Of a stretch of 64,000 bases of DNA, positions 22,579-33,877 are shown one piece after another. How positions within the stretch are numbered: the stretch's first letter is position 1; every line of letters begins with the position of its first letter. The translations under genes were made by a program, and so were the position numbers. The notes under the pieces were generated by a model. That model ran no database searches. It was not told where the DNA came from and saw only the letters and a list, made by a program, of their open reading frames with translations. Origin of the DNA: Leptodactylus fallax (taxonomy: Eukaryota > Chordata > Amphibia > Anura > Leptodactylidae); assembly GCA_947044405.1 (NCBI GenBank), contig CAMRHE010000017.1:12115001-12179000 (forward strand). The letters run 5' to 3'.

Positions 22579-22962
22579 CCACCAGGGACTTTACTATTAA
22601 CCACTTCAATGCCCCTTCATGACTCTAAATACCACCAAGGGTATTTCTACTAACTACTATACTGTCCTAGACCAGCAGGGAGTTTACCATTAACCACTGT
22701 ACCAGGAACTTTTCTTTTTATTAACCACTTCACTACCCCAGACCACCAGGGACTTTACCATTAATCCCTTTATGACTCCAGACCACCAGGGGTATTACTA
22801 TTAACTATTTCACTGTCCTAGAACAGAAAGGAGTTTACCATTAACCACTCCACTGCTCTAGACCAAAAGGTACTTTACCATTAACCCCTTCATGACTCTA
22901 GACCACCAATGGCATTATTATTACTGCTTTACTGTCCTAAACCAGCAGGGAGTTTACCATTA

Positions 22963-23225
22963 AAGGGGCATTCCTATCTTAACTTGTTATGTTATGGATA
23001 GGGGATAATTTGTAGATTGATGAGGATCCAACTGTTCAGACATCCACCGATTAGAAGAACGCAGCAGTGTAGTGCCCTGTTCCCACCGGCCCGACCACCA
23101 CTCAATTCAGAACGGGGGAATGAATTTCCTCTCCCTCCTGATCGGTGAGGATCTGATCTGTCAGACTGTAAATTATCACCTATCCTATGGATTGAGGATA
23201 ACTTGTTACGATAGAAAGACCCCTG
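22963..23225. mobile_element. Palindromic MITE, AAAGGGG...GATAGGGGATAA type
   Basis: The left end ATTAAAGGGGCATTCCTATC then AACTTGTTATG is mirrored at the right by GATAACTTGTTACGATAGAA and AGACCCCT. It is non-coding and abuts the minisatellite. Confidence 0.65.
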
Positions 23226-24231
23226 TATTGTATGGATGTACTATTATTGAGGCACCGCATGGCTGTATTATGTGGGCATTGTATGGCAATATTCTGGTAT
23301 GAAGCGTCAGGTAGACAGTTTTGATTGAATGTCTTCTGAAAGTGAAAAACCCTTCCAATATTAATGACCAGATGCTAAATACATCCTGTAGATTATTTAT
23401 TCAGAGATAAGTAGCAGAGAAAATCTACACGGACCTAATAGGGATAACATTCTTTCATCGGAAGCGCACCATTGTGGCCCTTTACGTCTGGCTTATCTTG
23501 TTCTTACAAATCCTTGTGAATTATCTCCAAGGCTTGTCTCTTATTACATTATTAAACACTATGCCGCACGTCCCGCTATGTCGTCTCTCTGTCTGCTTCT
23601 TCCAATACACTCCACTATTTTTAGATGCCACCGTCGAGTGTCTGAGGCTCCTCATTTAGACGCCTCTTGTTGTAATATTTTTTGAGTAATATATTGGAGT
23701 TTTGCATGCAACAAAGAGCGCGTTTTATTGTCCCGCGCAGCTTAATAAGCGTGACACTATTTTTGCTCGGCATAGAACATCATTCCCCTCTCAGAAATCA
23801 ATACGTTGCAGCCTGCGGCATTATGTTTTGATTTATGCCGTGTCGAAGCGCTGTGGGGAAATGACTCTGTTGGATTTGTAAAATGTTATTATTCTTGCCC
23901 TATCTCTTGGATGTGATGGCAGATGATGAGGTTCTTGTTTTTTGATAATTTCTTTGCTTTGCTAAAGGTGAAAAGCTTTTCTTTTGGTCTAGGGCTGCGT
24001 TCACATTGCCCGTTGGAGCCTCTGTAGGAAGCTGTGTCAAGGTTTTTATTGGTTAGATGGCAAGGTTAGCACTGCATGGTGCCTTGTTCTTGCTGTCAAA
24101 ATATTGGAAACCTCAAGAGAATCCCATCAGAAGTCAATAGGGTCCATCGTACAGATTAACTCAGCGCCATCGCTTTCTTTCTGCCAGTAAGAATATTGCC
24201 TAATGAAAGGCCATCATGGGAAAATCCCCTT
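23226..24231. other. Unique non-coding stretch, possible conserved element
   Basis: The sequence 23380-23960 has no repeat signature in this window and is AT-rich with several TTATTA/TTTATT words. No exon is seen. Calling it conserved is only a guess from its non-repetitive look. Confidence 0.3.
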
Positions 24232-24454
24232 AAGGTTGCAGCCCCACGTTGCGGAAACGCAGCTTTTTTTGTTGCAGAGTTTGTTGCATTTTTTTGAGCC
24301 AAAGCCAATAGTGGCTACAAGACGAATGGGAACTATATAGGAAGCTCTTATAATTCTACCTTTTGCTCAATCCACTCCTGGCTTTGGCTCAAAAAACCGC
24401 AACAAAATCTGCAACAAAAAAAGCTGCTTTTCCACAACGTGGGGCTGCAGCCTA
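24232..24454. mobile_element. Palindromic MITE, TTGCAGATTTTGCTGCG family, copy 3
   Basis: This is the most regular copy: the left arm GCAGCCCCACGTTGCGGAAA through TTTTTTGAGCCAAAGCC is mirrored by GGCTTTGGCTCAAAAAACCG through CCACAACGTGGGGCTGCAGC. Confidence 0.85.
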
Positions 24455-25135
24455 AAGGGGTTTTCCAGGCAAAATTTTTTTTTAAAAAAAAAAGGTCTGT
24501 TAGTGCTATTAATGGGTTAATGAATGCATCCATATACCTTTAGCAGTGTTTTGAGTGATTTCTGCGTTTCTCTGGGAGCTCCTGGTATCTTCTGCATTTG
24601 TTTACATGGTGTAGCTTTCTGCTGTGTAGCTTCCACACTAGCTCCCTCTCACCTCACTCCCCATTCCTCTTTCCCTCCCTCCCTTACACCCCCTCCCTGT
24701 TTCTCTAGCTATCCCGCCCACTACTTGCCCTTCTCAACTAACTAACTCAGCCCACCCCTCCACCCCATCATACTTACCTCTCTTCCTTCCAGACTTCCTC
24801 CTGTGGAACGGCTCCTCTCTCTTTTTTGACTCTGCCAACGAGCACAATAGTCCCGGCACTACTCTGTGTCCGGCAATCCACCTCTACTGTGCAGGCAGGA
24901 AGTCTGGAAGAGAGGTAAGTATGATGGGGTGGGGGGGTAGACTAGTAGTGATGCTCAGTTTCCATAAACGGGGAAACGGAATGTCACCGGTAACCAGAAA
25001 ATGTCCCTGGGGCGGTCACATGAGCATATGGGTAAATATACATTTTTGATAAATTATGTAATTTAGAAAGTAGGCGGGGGGGAGGGTGTTTATATTAGTG
25101 TAGGAATTACTTTTTATCCCCGACAACCCCTTTAA
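24455..25135. mobile_element. Larger palindromic element with an internal 40-bp inverted repeat
   Basis: Outer ends AAGGGGTTTTCCAGG and CCCCGACAACCCCTTTAAAG are roughly inverted. Inside, CCACCCCATCATACTTACCT then CTCTTCCTTCCAGACTTCCT (24760-24800) is mirrored by AGGAAGTCTGGAAGAGAGGT then AAGTATGATGGGGTGGGG (24898-24935). Confidence 0.65.
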
Positions 25136-25489
25136 AGCCGGGGCCCCACGTGGTGTAAACGCAGCGGTTTGGCTATGGCGGAAACACTGCATTAAAAACT
25201 GCAGCGTTTTACAGTCACTGAATCCCATCCACACCTTGCAGAAAAATACGCACAGTGGACACACTGCGATTTCCAAAAACGTTGCGGTTTTGTAAATCAC
25301 AGCATGTCATTTATACCTACGGGAACGCTGGTGGTTTCCCTATAGGTATAATGGAAGCAGAAAGTCCACAGAGGAAAACTCTGCAGACTTTCTGTGAAAA
25401 GCACTGCAGGAAAAATCGTGATGCATTGCTGCCGCGGTTTTTCATGCAGCGCTTTTTGCTGCGGCCCGCTACATGAGGCCTTATCCTAA
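25136..25489. mobile_element. MITE, GGGGCCCCACGTGG family, copy 1
   Basis: It starts AAGCCGGGGCCCCACGTGG and ends GCTACATGAGGCCTTATCC, with internal CTGCAGCGTTTTACAGTCAC and TCCCTATAGGTATAATGGAA. A shorter copy is at 55889-56138. Confidence 0.7.
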
Positions 25490-26130
25490 AGGGAGTATAA
25501 TTCCCATAAAATAATTCTGGAGAATCTCTGCATTGTGCAGTTCCTCCTAGAAATTTTAAACATCAAAAATTTTGGAAAATTTGGGTTGGATCAGGTTCCA
25601 TCCAAAGGGGTTCACTCATCTCTAGCTGCAACTCTTTTCCCAAATTTCGGTATATTGTACTGTAGATTCCAGATGGAGCAGACCACTTTTTTAGTGGAAC
25701 CTAATAAGCAGTCCTATAATACAGGGTAAAGTATGTTGCCAACATACACATGTGAAAACGATTTCTTGGACATGCAAATACAACTCACTAGAGGTATGCG
25801 AAATGAGGATAGATTTAATTAGTATATTCAAATTAGCAAATATTAATTAAGTTCTACAAACGAATGATTAGTGCTGTGAAGGCTTAGCAATGAGATAAAG
25901 AGTTGGCAAAAGTCGTGTTTATAGCGGCACTGTCACATCGCACCAGCCATGCTTTGCATGTATGTAGTCTTAGAGGGCTGGTCCCAGAAATGCACAACCC
26001 CATGACCTGTACTGTATGGTGCCACAGTGAGGACTACAGTATGTACCCATAGGCACCCATAGTCAACATAGTCATTCTTTGTGGTACAGAGGTAGCAAAG
26101 TTTAAATTGAATCTGATAACTTGCTGCAGT

Positions 26131-26440
26131 AGAGATGGGAGAACCTCACAAGATTCGTTTCATGAATATTCACAAGGTTCACACACCAGTTTAGTTTCGG
26201 ACCAATTTGTGTTAAAGTGTCATGGCGAGCCCCATGAGACCCAATCACAAACCTCAGGAACAATGACATCACCGAAGAATCTGGAAGATGCCTAGAACAA
26301 ATATCTCAGGAGAGGTGGGTATATCTGTTTATTCTTTTTCTGCACCACCCTAGGGCCTCCTCCTATTATACACTTGGGTCTGAGTATAATAATGATTCAT
26401 GGATGGCATACCCCAAAAATTTCAGGTTTGGCTGAGCTCA
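26131..26440. mobile_element. Partial AGAGATGAG-family element
   Basis: It starts AGAGATGGGAGAACCTCACA and carries the family interior (CTCAGGAGAGGTGGG, GGGCCTCCTCCTATTATAC), but no CATCTCT end or target duplication is found. Confidence 0.55.
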
Positions 26441-26991
26441 AAATCTTAGCAAAATCTGTAATGAATTAGCGTAAAAGCCATGAAAAAAGTTGTAGTTATT
26501 TTTGTGAAAATCAGAATTTTTACGCAAAAATGTTGTCTTTTTATGACCACTCAGAGGGCCATCGTCAGATTTATCATCATTTACGCCAGCAAGGAGCTGG
26601 TGTAGATTTTGGTATAGACGCACGGACCACAGAGGATGCACCTAATTTATGACAAGACGTCCTCTACAACATAAATTAGGCACAAACTCCATTGGGGCGG
26701 CATTATCCAGACCGGTGTGGATCCATACGTACAACTCTAGTCATCAGTGTTACTCCCCTTGGGGTCAGGAGTGATTTGGAAGCACTTTCTGTACTTGGAG
26801 GTCACTGTTTTACCTTGCAGAGACGCCTGCTGATGTAAGAAGTCTTACAGGCAATGCTTTCTGGGAAAAGCGTATGTAAATTAGTTCTCCCTAAGAATAA
26901 AAACTAACTTGTTTATAGAACGGTCACCAAGCTAGTTGCCCTGTAAGTCAATTACCACCCACTAAAGGGCATTGAAACAAGACTCGAGATA

Positions 26992-27430
26992 AGAGATGAG
27001 TGAAATGAGTTGGGTTCATTACAGATTTTCCCAGAACCCCAGGTTAAGCCAAATCCGAGATTTTTGTGGTTCGCCACCCACGAACCACGAATCACTATTA
27101 TAGTTTGAAGTCTCTTCAGACCCCACAGTATAATAAATGGAAGCCCAGGGGAGGTGTGGAAAAATAATGAATAGTTATAACTCACCTTCCCTCATCTCTC
27201 CCAATGCTCCTTCATGGGCATCTTTGTTCCTCTTCTGGCCTCCTGGGTGACATCAGCAGACCCAGGGGGCCACTGAGGCCTGTTATTGGGCCACAGCCGC
27301 CACATGGAGCATGCTGACATCAAACCATCATGACATCAGCCCGTCCCACGTGACTGCTGAAGCTAGAAGAGGAAGTTGGCTCTGAAGGAGCATGGGATGC
27401 CACAAGTGAGCCAAGGAAGGGTGAGGGCAG
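26992..27430. mobile_element. Partial AGAGATGAG-family element
   Basis: It starts AGAGATGAGTGAAATGAG and includes GTCTCTTCAGACCCCACAGT and GAAGCCCAGGGGAGGTGTGG. The 3' end is not resolved. Confidence 0.5.
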
Positions 27431-27599
27431 GCATCACCCGTGCTATGAAGCTGCCCCCTTGCTTATGGGAAGACTAGTTGCAGCTGTGCTTGTATTTACA
27501 GGTACCTGTGAAATTCTTCCACCACTACAGGCCACTTCCATCAGTGAGAGATTTCGGTGGCCATGACCCCGCCCAAAAACGCCATATTATAATCCGCTA

Positions 27600-28160
27600 C
27601 AATCGAGATATTCGGTAAAACTACTGTACGTGTCTGCGGTCTGTAAACAACATGGCGTACATTCACAAAGCTGGACGCTCACCAGCGGGTGAGATTTTAG
27701 TGGCTACTACGAGCAACTGGAAACCACAGCGACAAAAATAAAGACTAAACGCGGCCTCATATTAATATCAATAGGGACGTTGTGGCGGAGAACAGCAGAC
27801 GGAACGAGACATTTGTAAACCTATTAGTCAACAATTATTTTAGCCACATTAACTGGTTACGGAGCTATTATGAAGCCGATGGATTATTTATCATTTAGTT
27901 ATTCTGCGGAGCGCTCAGCTGTAAAGGCCATTTATAATTGTGTGTGTTTTGGCCCCATTCTGCAAACACAAATTGCTTATGGTGTCTCTTTGATAGTCTG
28001 TGAGCCGTGCACAGGCTGGGAAAGGGAGGAAAACGCGGATCTGCATTGAAACATTACAGATTAGTTTGTGACCCTCATTAACTAATAAGGTCAGGGTACT
28101 AATTGCCTGGGCAATGCCATTCTGTCTATTATTTCCTGCCTACATGTAACCCGTGTTTTA
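27600..28160. other. Unique non-coding stretch, candidate conserved element
   Basis: Non-repetitive, with words such as TTATTTATCATTTAGTTATT, GGCCATTTATAATTG and CATTAACTAATAAGG. It looks unlike the surrounding transposon-derived DNA. No exon is supported. Confidence 0.3.
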
Positions 28161-28370
28161 TGTTTAGAACTGGGGCATGTTCTGTTACCAGACTGATGCT
28201 CTATGCAATTCTTTAGAAAAAAAAAAAAGAGACATTTTAGCTCCCCTCACCCACCCAAGGGGCATTTTAATTGCAGGGAATCACATAGGGGAGAGGGTTT
28301 TACAAGCATACACTTGTCATACAGTGGCCCAGAATGAAAGGGGCTTTCTGAGACTTATATATGATGAACT

Positions 28371-28655
28371 GTCCTTAGGTTAAGTCATTAATATGTCATG
28401 AGTGGGGGTCCAATGCTCGGGTTGAAGAGGTGTTTGGGTGAAGAGACCAAGCACAGCTCTGTAGGTAGCACCTGAATGGGACTGAGCTCCTGCTGTGCCA
28501 TGTGGCTGATGAACATGATGTCATCAGCACATAGAAGAGGCCACACCTCTAGCTTGCGCCATGGACTTTTCAAACAAAAAATATGTGGGGGTCCCAGGTG
28601 TTGGACCCCAACCAATTACATATATAACCTATTCTAAGGATAGGTCAATAAGTAA
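28371..28655. mobile_element. Palindromic dispersed repeat
   Basis: CCTTAGGTTAAGTCATTAAT near the left is mirrored by ACCTATTCTAAGGATAGGTC near the right, and GGGGGTCCAATGC by GTTGGACCCC. A related segment is at about 38150-38370. Confidence 0.5.
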
Positions 28656-30474
28656 ATCCTAACCCATAAATATATAGAATTTCCTTTATCTGTCCCATGT
28701 TAATTTATAGAATGTATGCTGGAGAGAAGTAGGAAAAAATAGTAGCGGGTATAACTACATAGGATCAGACTACATAGGGTCTGTTTGTAGTCTGATACCA
28801 TGGAGACATATAAGTCTGCATAGGTGCTGTACACACAATATGTTACATTGCTAATGTAAAGTGAGATGCAGTAAGATGCGCCAAATCTATTAACATTGGT
28901 GCACTAAATTTGGTGCATCTTTGGCTGTCCATGCACTAGAAAAATCAGATTTATTTTAGCTATGAGATGGTTTAGATTTGTAGGAATAATTTAAGGGAAA
29001 GAAATTTTCCTCAGAGGAGAGGCCCCGCCCATTTTTTCTAAGCCTGCCCACTTTTGCTAATTAATAAGGTGGACATTTTTGGCATAGGACGGGGGGATTT
29101 TGTAGTACTGACAATAGTTGATGAGGATCATATGGGCCACCCTTGGACTACCACTCTGTCTCGCTCTGCTCCCTGAGATCGACCACTTTGTTTGTCCGGT
29201 GGGTTTCAGGTACGGGTTAAATGCCAAGCATGTGTACAGTCCCCAGTAAAATAAAAAATCTCAGCTTGCAGCCATTTGTCTTCTGTTCCAATGCATTCAG
29301 TGTTTAAGAAGCGTATATAAAGATCCTGTCAGAGGAATGGATTCTCTCCAAGTATAATTACAGGGGACGAGCAGAATGTGTACATGTAACCAACATGGCA
29401 GCTTGTCAGATGTGACATCTAGAAGAGTCAGAATGATTATATTAACATTGATTTCAGACCTCTTCCCCCCACGATCGCGCCATAGGAGCGTGTAACCTGG
29501 GCCTGTGCAGGCGCAATAGCCCGCGCTTAGCTTTTATTCTATTCTTTGCCTTCTTTTACGCTTATATGAAGATGGCCGGATAGTATATACTCAGTAGCAA
29601 TCTGGCCACAATATCACCATCATCATCATCATGAAAGTCACTCGACAACAAAATCATCACCCAGCTACATAGAGGAAACAATGAGACTAAATGGGCTCAG
29701 TATTAGTTGTGAGGCCGGTGCACACCGCCATAGTTTTGGTTTGCTACCTGTTATTATGGGTCTGTAATAATACATAGTATACAGCTCCATATATTTCTAT
29801 GGTCCTATGCAAGCGGCTTTATTTTTTTAAGGATCCGTGTGCAGGATATAGGACCAAGCTACAAATATGAAGCAGGTCCTACTCCTGTCTGCATCTGAGG
29901 CCCGATTCGTCTTTTATACTGACAGCGTAACAGACTGAACACGGATGTAATCCAAGTGTCATCCATTCCCTTTTCCACACGTGACTGTGGTTGTGTGCAT
30001 GGGGCCCTAGAGAATGACATGATATACTGAATATATAGAGTTACGAGAATATATAGTGCATCCATATGAAGGGTCAATGGAAATATCTACAACAGCCAAT
30101 GCAAAAAACAAGGGAGTTTCCCCAGTAAACAGATAGAAGTGTGGGTCCCAATGTAAAATCTGCAACAGGGCTCCCACCTACATGTGAAGTGTCTTATATG
30201 GCAGAGAGAATTTTGCTCCCATTCCAAGGTTGTGGTCTATTACCTCTGTATCCATTTAGCTGTTGGGGTAAAGGTGATGTTGTCCCCCTGGCACCCAGCA
30301 TCACCAGGGTCATAGAGGATAGAGAAGTAGTCACAGTAGTAACAATCAATCATGTGGGTCATATGGTCATGTGGACAAACCATATGGTCTGACTGTGGAT
30401 AGCAGACCCATATACAGGGAGATATAAATGACACCAATATCTATCTATATAAAATTATACCAACATCTATCTAT

Positions 30475-30478
<4 letters not shown>
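28656..30478. other. Non-coding, with one hairpin-repeat fragment
   Basis: At 28766-28796, CAGACTACA and TGTAGTCTG form an inverted repeat followed by ATACCATGGAGAC. It is a stray member of the family arrayed at 60270. A CATCATCATCATCAT run lies near 29615. No gene is seen. Confidence 0.5.
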
Positions 30479-30516
<38 letters not shown>

Positions 30517-30547
30517 CTATATATAATTGTATCATTTACACATTATG

Positions 30548-30596
<49 letters not shown>

Positions 30597-30691
30597 ATAT
30601 AATAAAAGAATAGTCTGCTCTCCATTACTGAAAAAAATGTATCTATATACTGTATAATTGTATCATTTTATCTATATTTATATATTCTATC

Positions 30692-30738
<47 letters not shown>
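30479..30738. repeat. (AT)n and (ATCT)n microsatellites
   Basis: (AT)n at 30479-30512, ATCT repeats at 30549-30596 and 30694-30738. The last run is the insertion site of the palindrome that follows. Confidence 0.95.
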
Positions 30739-31112
30739 CAGGTGCATCTCAATAAATTAGAATATCTGTGAATTGTTCATTCATTTCAGTAATTCAGTAA
30801 TACAATCCATAATCAGCGTCTTCCATGATTGTGTGTCCTACTGAACCAGACTGAGGGACCATTTAAAGGCTTAGGAAACCTTGGCAGGTGACACTGAATT
30901 TACAATACTGAACTTTTTTACAATATTCTAATTTTCGTAGATTTGGGTTTTCATTACCTGTAATCCATAATCAACATTTACAGAAATAAAACACTTGAAA
31001 TAGAAGACTCTGTGTGTAAAGAATCTAGAAAATATAGGAGGTCACTTTTTAAAGTTAATTACTGAAAGAAATAAATGTTTCAAAGATATTCTAATTTATT
31101 GAGATGCTCCTG
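30739..31112. mobile_element. Mariner-like palindromic MITE inserted in a TATC microsatellite
   Basis: This 374-bp element has left end CAGGTGCATCTCAATAAATT then AGAATATCT and right end AGATATTCTAATTTATTGAG then ATGCTCCTG. TA flanks both sides (30737-30738 and 31113-31114), the Tc1/mariner target. It is non-coding. The superfamily is inferred from the TA duplication. Confidence 0.8.
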
Positions 31113-31206
31113 TATGTATCTAGGAAAAGGAAAACTCAAAGCAGCACAGCACTATACCATTGGTGGGTGCAAATCCAAAAGGGGTACAGGGATAGACTTT
31201 GACTAT

Positions 31207-31472
<266 letters not shown>

Positions 31473-32451
31473 AGAAATGTCTGCAGGATTCTGTAGTAAC
31501 TTGTGACCTACTTCTTCAGAAACTTTGCTCTGTGGTTCTAATTCCCACTTATTAAAACTTCAGACAATCTATGGTAGAATCTTCCACCCTAAGTCTAGTT
31601 GGTAGTTGGATCATTTACACATGCTGAATATCTCCTCATATAATTCACATTCAGTGCAAAATAATCTAACACCAAAAATATTGCCTTCCAAATGCAGTAA
31701 ATTGACATAATGAACCATTACCTGGGAAGGAGAAGAAGATAAGAAAGTGATGTGTTACTTTTTTAGTCTCCTGCATTGGTGGTTATACAGCTAGAATAAA
31801 ATGGCATGTTGTGTTCCTGGTAATGTTACATAACAGATATATTAGTATACTGTATCATTGCCTATTAATATTTGACTCCGAACACCTACAGAGAGCTGAA
31901 AATGAGCCGGAGTGAAATAAAGAATGTGTTTTCATATGTGCACAGATGCTGCAATGTTCAGTTATTTTAAGTTAATCATCTTAATAAATTGATGACAGCA
32001 ACAGACTGAGGCGGCACAATTATCCCGCTCGCTCCCATAATCCTCTTCACATTCATGATACAGCTGTGTGTACAAAATGCATGCAAATGGGAGAATAAAT
32101 TAGACTGAGGGGAAACGAAGTCGGAGCCCACCGCCTCGCTAACCTCAGTTAAAGGTGAAACGCAACTCGCTACGTAACGGGTGGACAAAAGTTTTATTTG
32201 GATACTTTTGTGGATTAAAGGGGTTGTCAGGGGTTAGGGAAAAAGTAGGACATAAAAATACACAGCTGTAGTTTTAGGGCACTGGGCCCAATGGGGGATT
32301 CACTGTTACCCCAGTGGGCCAGTCTGTGCCTGCTGTGGTCAAAAGTGCTGGCAGGCCACATATTACAGATCTTATGACTGAGACTGGAAATTTGAACACG
32401 GGCTACGATTGGCCCCCAGGCCGGACTTTGGACATAGACGCATCAGACTGA
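31473..32451. other. Unique non-coding stretch, candidate conserved element at 31850-32130
   Basis: The part 31850-32130 (GTTAATCATCTTAATAAATT, CATGCAAATGGGAG) is non-repetitive and includes the octamer-like ATGCAAAT. No coding frame with a family signature. Confidence 0.3.
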
Positions 32452-32633
32452 GGCCACACAATGCGTTTTGTGTTGCCAAAGACAGGAGTGGATTTAACAG
32501 AAGTGAACCTAGCCTAGATGTATAAGCGCTTGCTTTATATTCCTATTGAAGTCGCTCTTGGTTTTGACTCAAAACCCATAGCAAAATCTGCAACAAAAAA
32601 ATTTGCAATGTGTGGCCTCAGCCTTAGACAGTT
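32452..32633. mobile_element. Palindromic MITE, TTGCAGATTTTGCTGCG family, copy 4 (diverged)
   Basis: Left end GACTGAGGCCACACAATGCG and right end GCAAAATCTGCAACAAAAAA then ATGTGTGGCCTCAGCCTTAG match the family. Confidence 0.7.
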
Positions 32634-33474
32634 TTCCTAAATCTGCCCTGTCTCCCATGTTTTACACTTCCATTATCTATACAGCTGGGGTGTGGCCGCT
32701 GAACCTCAGCTAATAAATTAGGATAAAGCCAGTGCAAGGAGGCCAGAGCTGCCTCTACGCACATCGCCTCTTCCCGCGTCTCCGCAGTGTAATGTAGTCT
32801 TCTGTCTGTGACCCCTGTACTAAATCAGTGAATAAAGATGACTGATCTGCAATTTGCATCCGTTTTTCAGTCCATCAACGGAACATTATTAAAGCTAGCG
32901 AGGCGCGATGCATTAAGGTGACACTCGCATGTGTAGCAATGGATGGATCTGCTTGTTCCTCCATTTTATGCTCTGTTATAAGACTATAAATATTCATTGT
33001 AATGTAACTGAAAATTATTGAAGTGCGAAAAAAAAAGGGTAGCAGGGAAGCCATTTGCTTCAATTCATAAACAGCATCTGTTAGGAAGTTATTCATAGAT
33101 TGCTTCGGGCCCTGCTGAGCTGAAAACCAATGGAAAAAGATGCCATTGCAAGTAAATTGGCCAAAGCGGGCTACGGAGACGCTATTAAGCACGACTCGCT
33201 GACAGGCAGGGAGAATAATCAGGCGGTGGCGTATTTCATGTCTTTTATCACGGTGACACAGAAGTAGCCCCAAGCCAAAGTTTGAAGCCATACAGAATAG
33301 AAGAGTAGTCTCCTAAAGTTTATTGCGGTCTAACTAGCAGATAAAGGTATTACATTACTACACTAAGATGGTTCTCAGGATTGGGCCCCTTTGTTGTACA
33401 ACATTTGGTATTGGCTTGACCTCTCCAGTTGACGTCTATATGTTGGTAAGGTTATCCCAACTTCCTTTAAGCGA
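32634..33474. other. Unique non-coding stretch, candidate conserved element
   Basis: The part 32860-33260 is non-repetitive and balanced in composition (AAGCCATTTGCTTCAATTC, TTGGCCAAAGCGGGC). The open frame on the minus strand there has no recognisable domain. Confidence 0.3.
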
Positions 33475-33645
33475 GTTGTCCTGGATTTGAAAAAGTTTTA
33501 CTTATTTGGTGAAATAGCGCCACCCTTATCTACAGGCCGCTTCTAGTATTGCATTTATAGTATTCAAGTGAATGGTGCAATATCAGATAAAACCCATAAA
33601 CAAGAGTGGCGCTATCTCTGGAAAGCATGTGGTTAGTACTAGTGG
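33475..33645. repeat. Dispersed repeat, AATAGCGCCACC...CAAGAGTGGCGC family
   Basis: AATAGCGCCACCCTTATCTA and AACAAGAGTGGCGCTATCTC are inverted ends around TATTGCATTTATAGTATTCA. Related copies lie at about 40560-40720, 42180-42320 and 43185-43365. Confidence 0.6.
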
Positions 33646-33877
33646 CCAGAGAGGGAGGCAACAAGTCATTCCAACTTGACCAGGGTATTTAGATATAGAG
33701 CTTGGGCAGCGAACTAAAGAAAAGCCTAACGTCATCCTGCTTCACTTCTCCCGAAGGTGCAAAAATAGTAATTATGGCTACTGTACAGCACGGTGCAAAA
33801 GTGTAGTGATATATGTCTGACTGCTTGGATCCCCCTTGGCTCTCATGTCATACAGATGTATAATCTTAAGGGTCTAC

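Larger units (their letters stand above)
20492..22582 (+). mobile_element. Internally deleted LTR retrotransposon (element 2) of the same family
   Basis: Two LTRs (20496-21468 and 21603-22578) flank only 134 bases of interior. The 4-bp duplication CCAC lies at 20492-20495 and 22579-22582. The interior holds the PBS (21472-21489) fused at GCAGGAT to the last pol codons and the polypurine tract. Relative to element 1, bases 1089-6686 are missing, and the 7-bp GCAGGAT occurs at both breakpoints (1082-1088, 6680-6686). The remaining 113 bases of pol tail and polypurine tract match element 1 without a difference. With PBS, polypurine tract and LTRs intact it could in principle be mobilised in trans. 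Confidence 0.95.
19477..22960. repeat. 40-bp minisatellite, split by two transposon insertions
   Basis: GACCACCAGGGACTTTAC followed by CATTAACCACTTCACTGTCC recurs with exact 40-bp spacing (CCAC at 19477, 19517, 19557, 19597, 19637, then 19935, 19975, 20015). It continues after element 2 to about 22960 with looser spacing. Non-array sequence occupies about 19660-19920. A foldback element (20066-20453) and retrotransposon element 2 (20496-22578) sit in consecutive units. Removing them restores units of about 40 bp. Confidence 0.88.

Noticed and set aside
32875..33291. 138-codon minus-strand frame as a host exon
   Set aside because: No domain, no flanking splice sites that I could defend, and no matching frame nearby.
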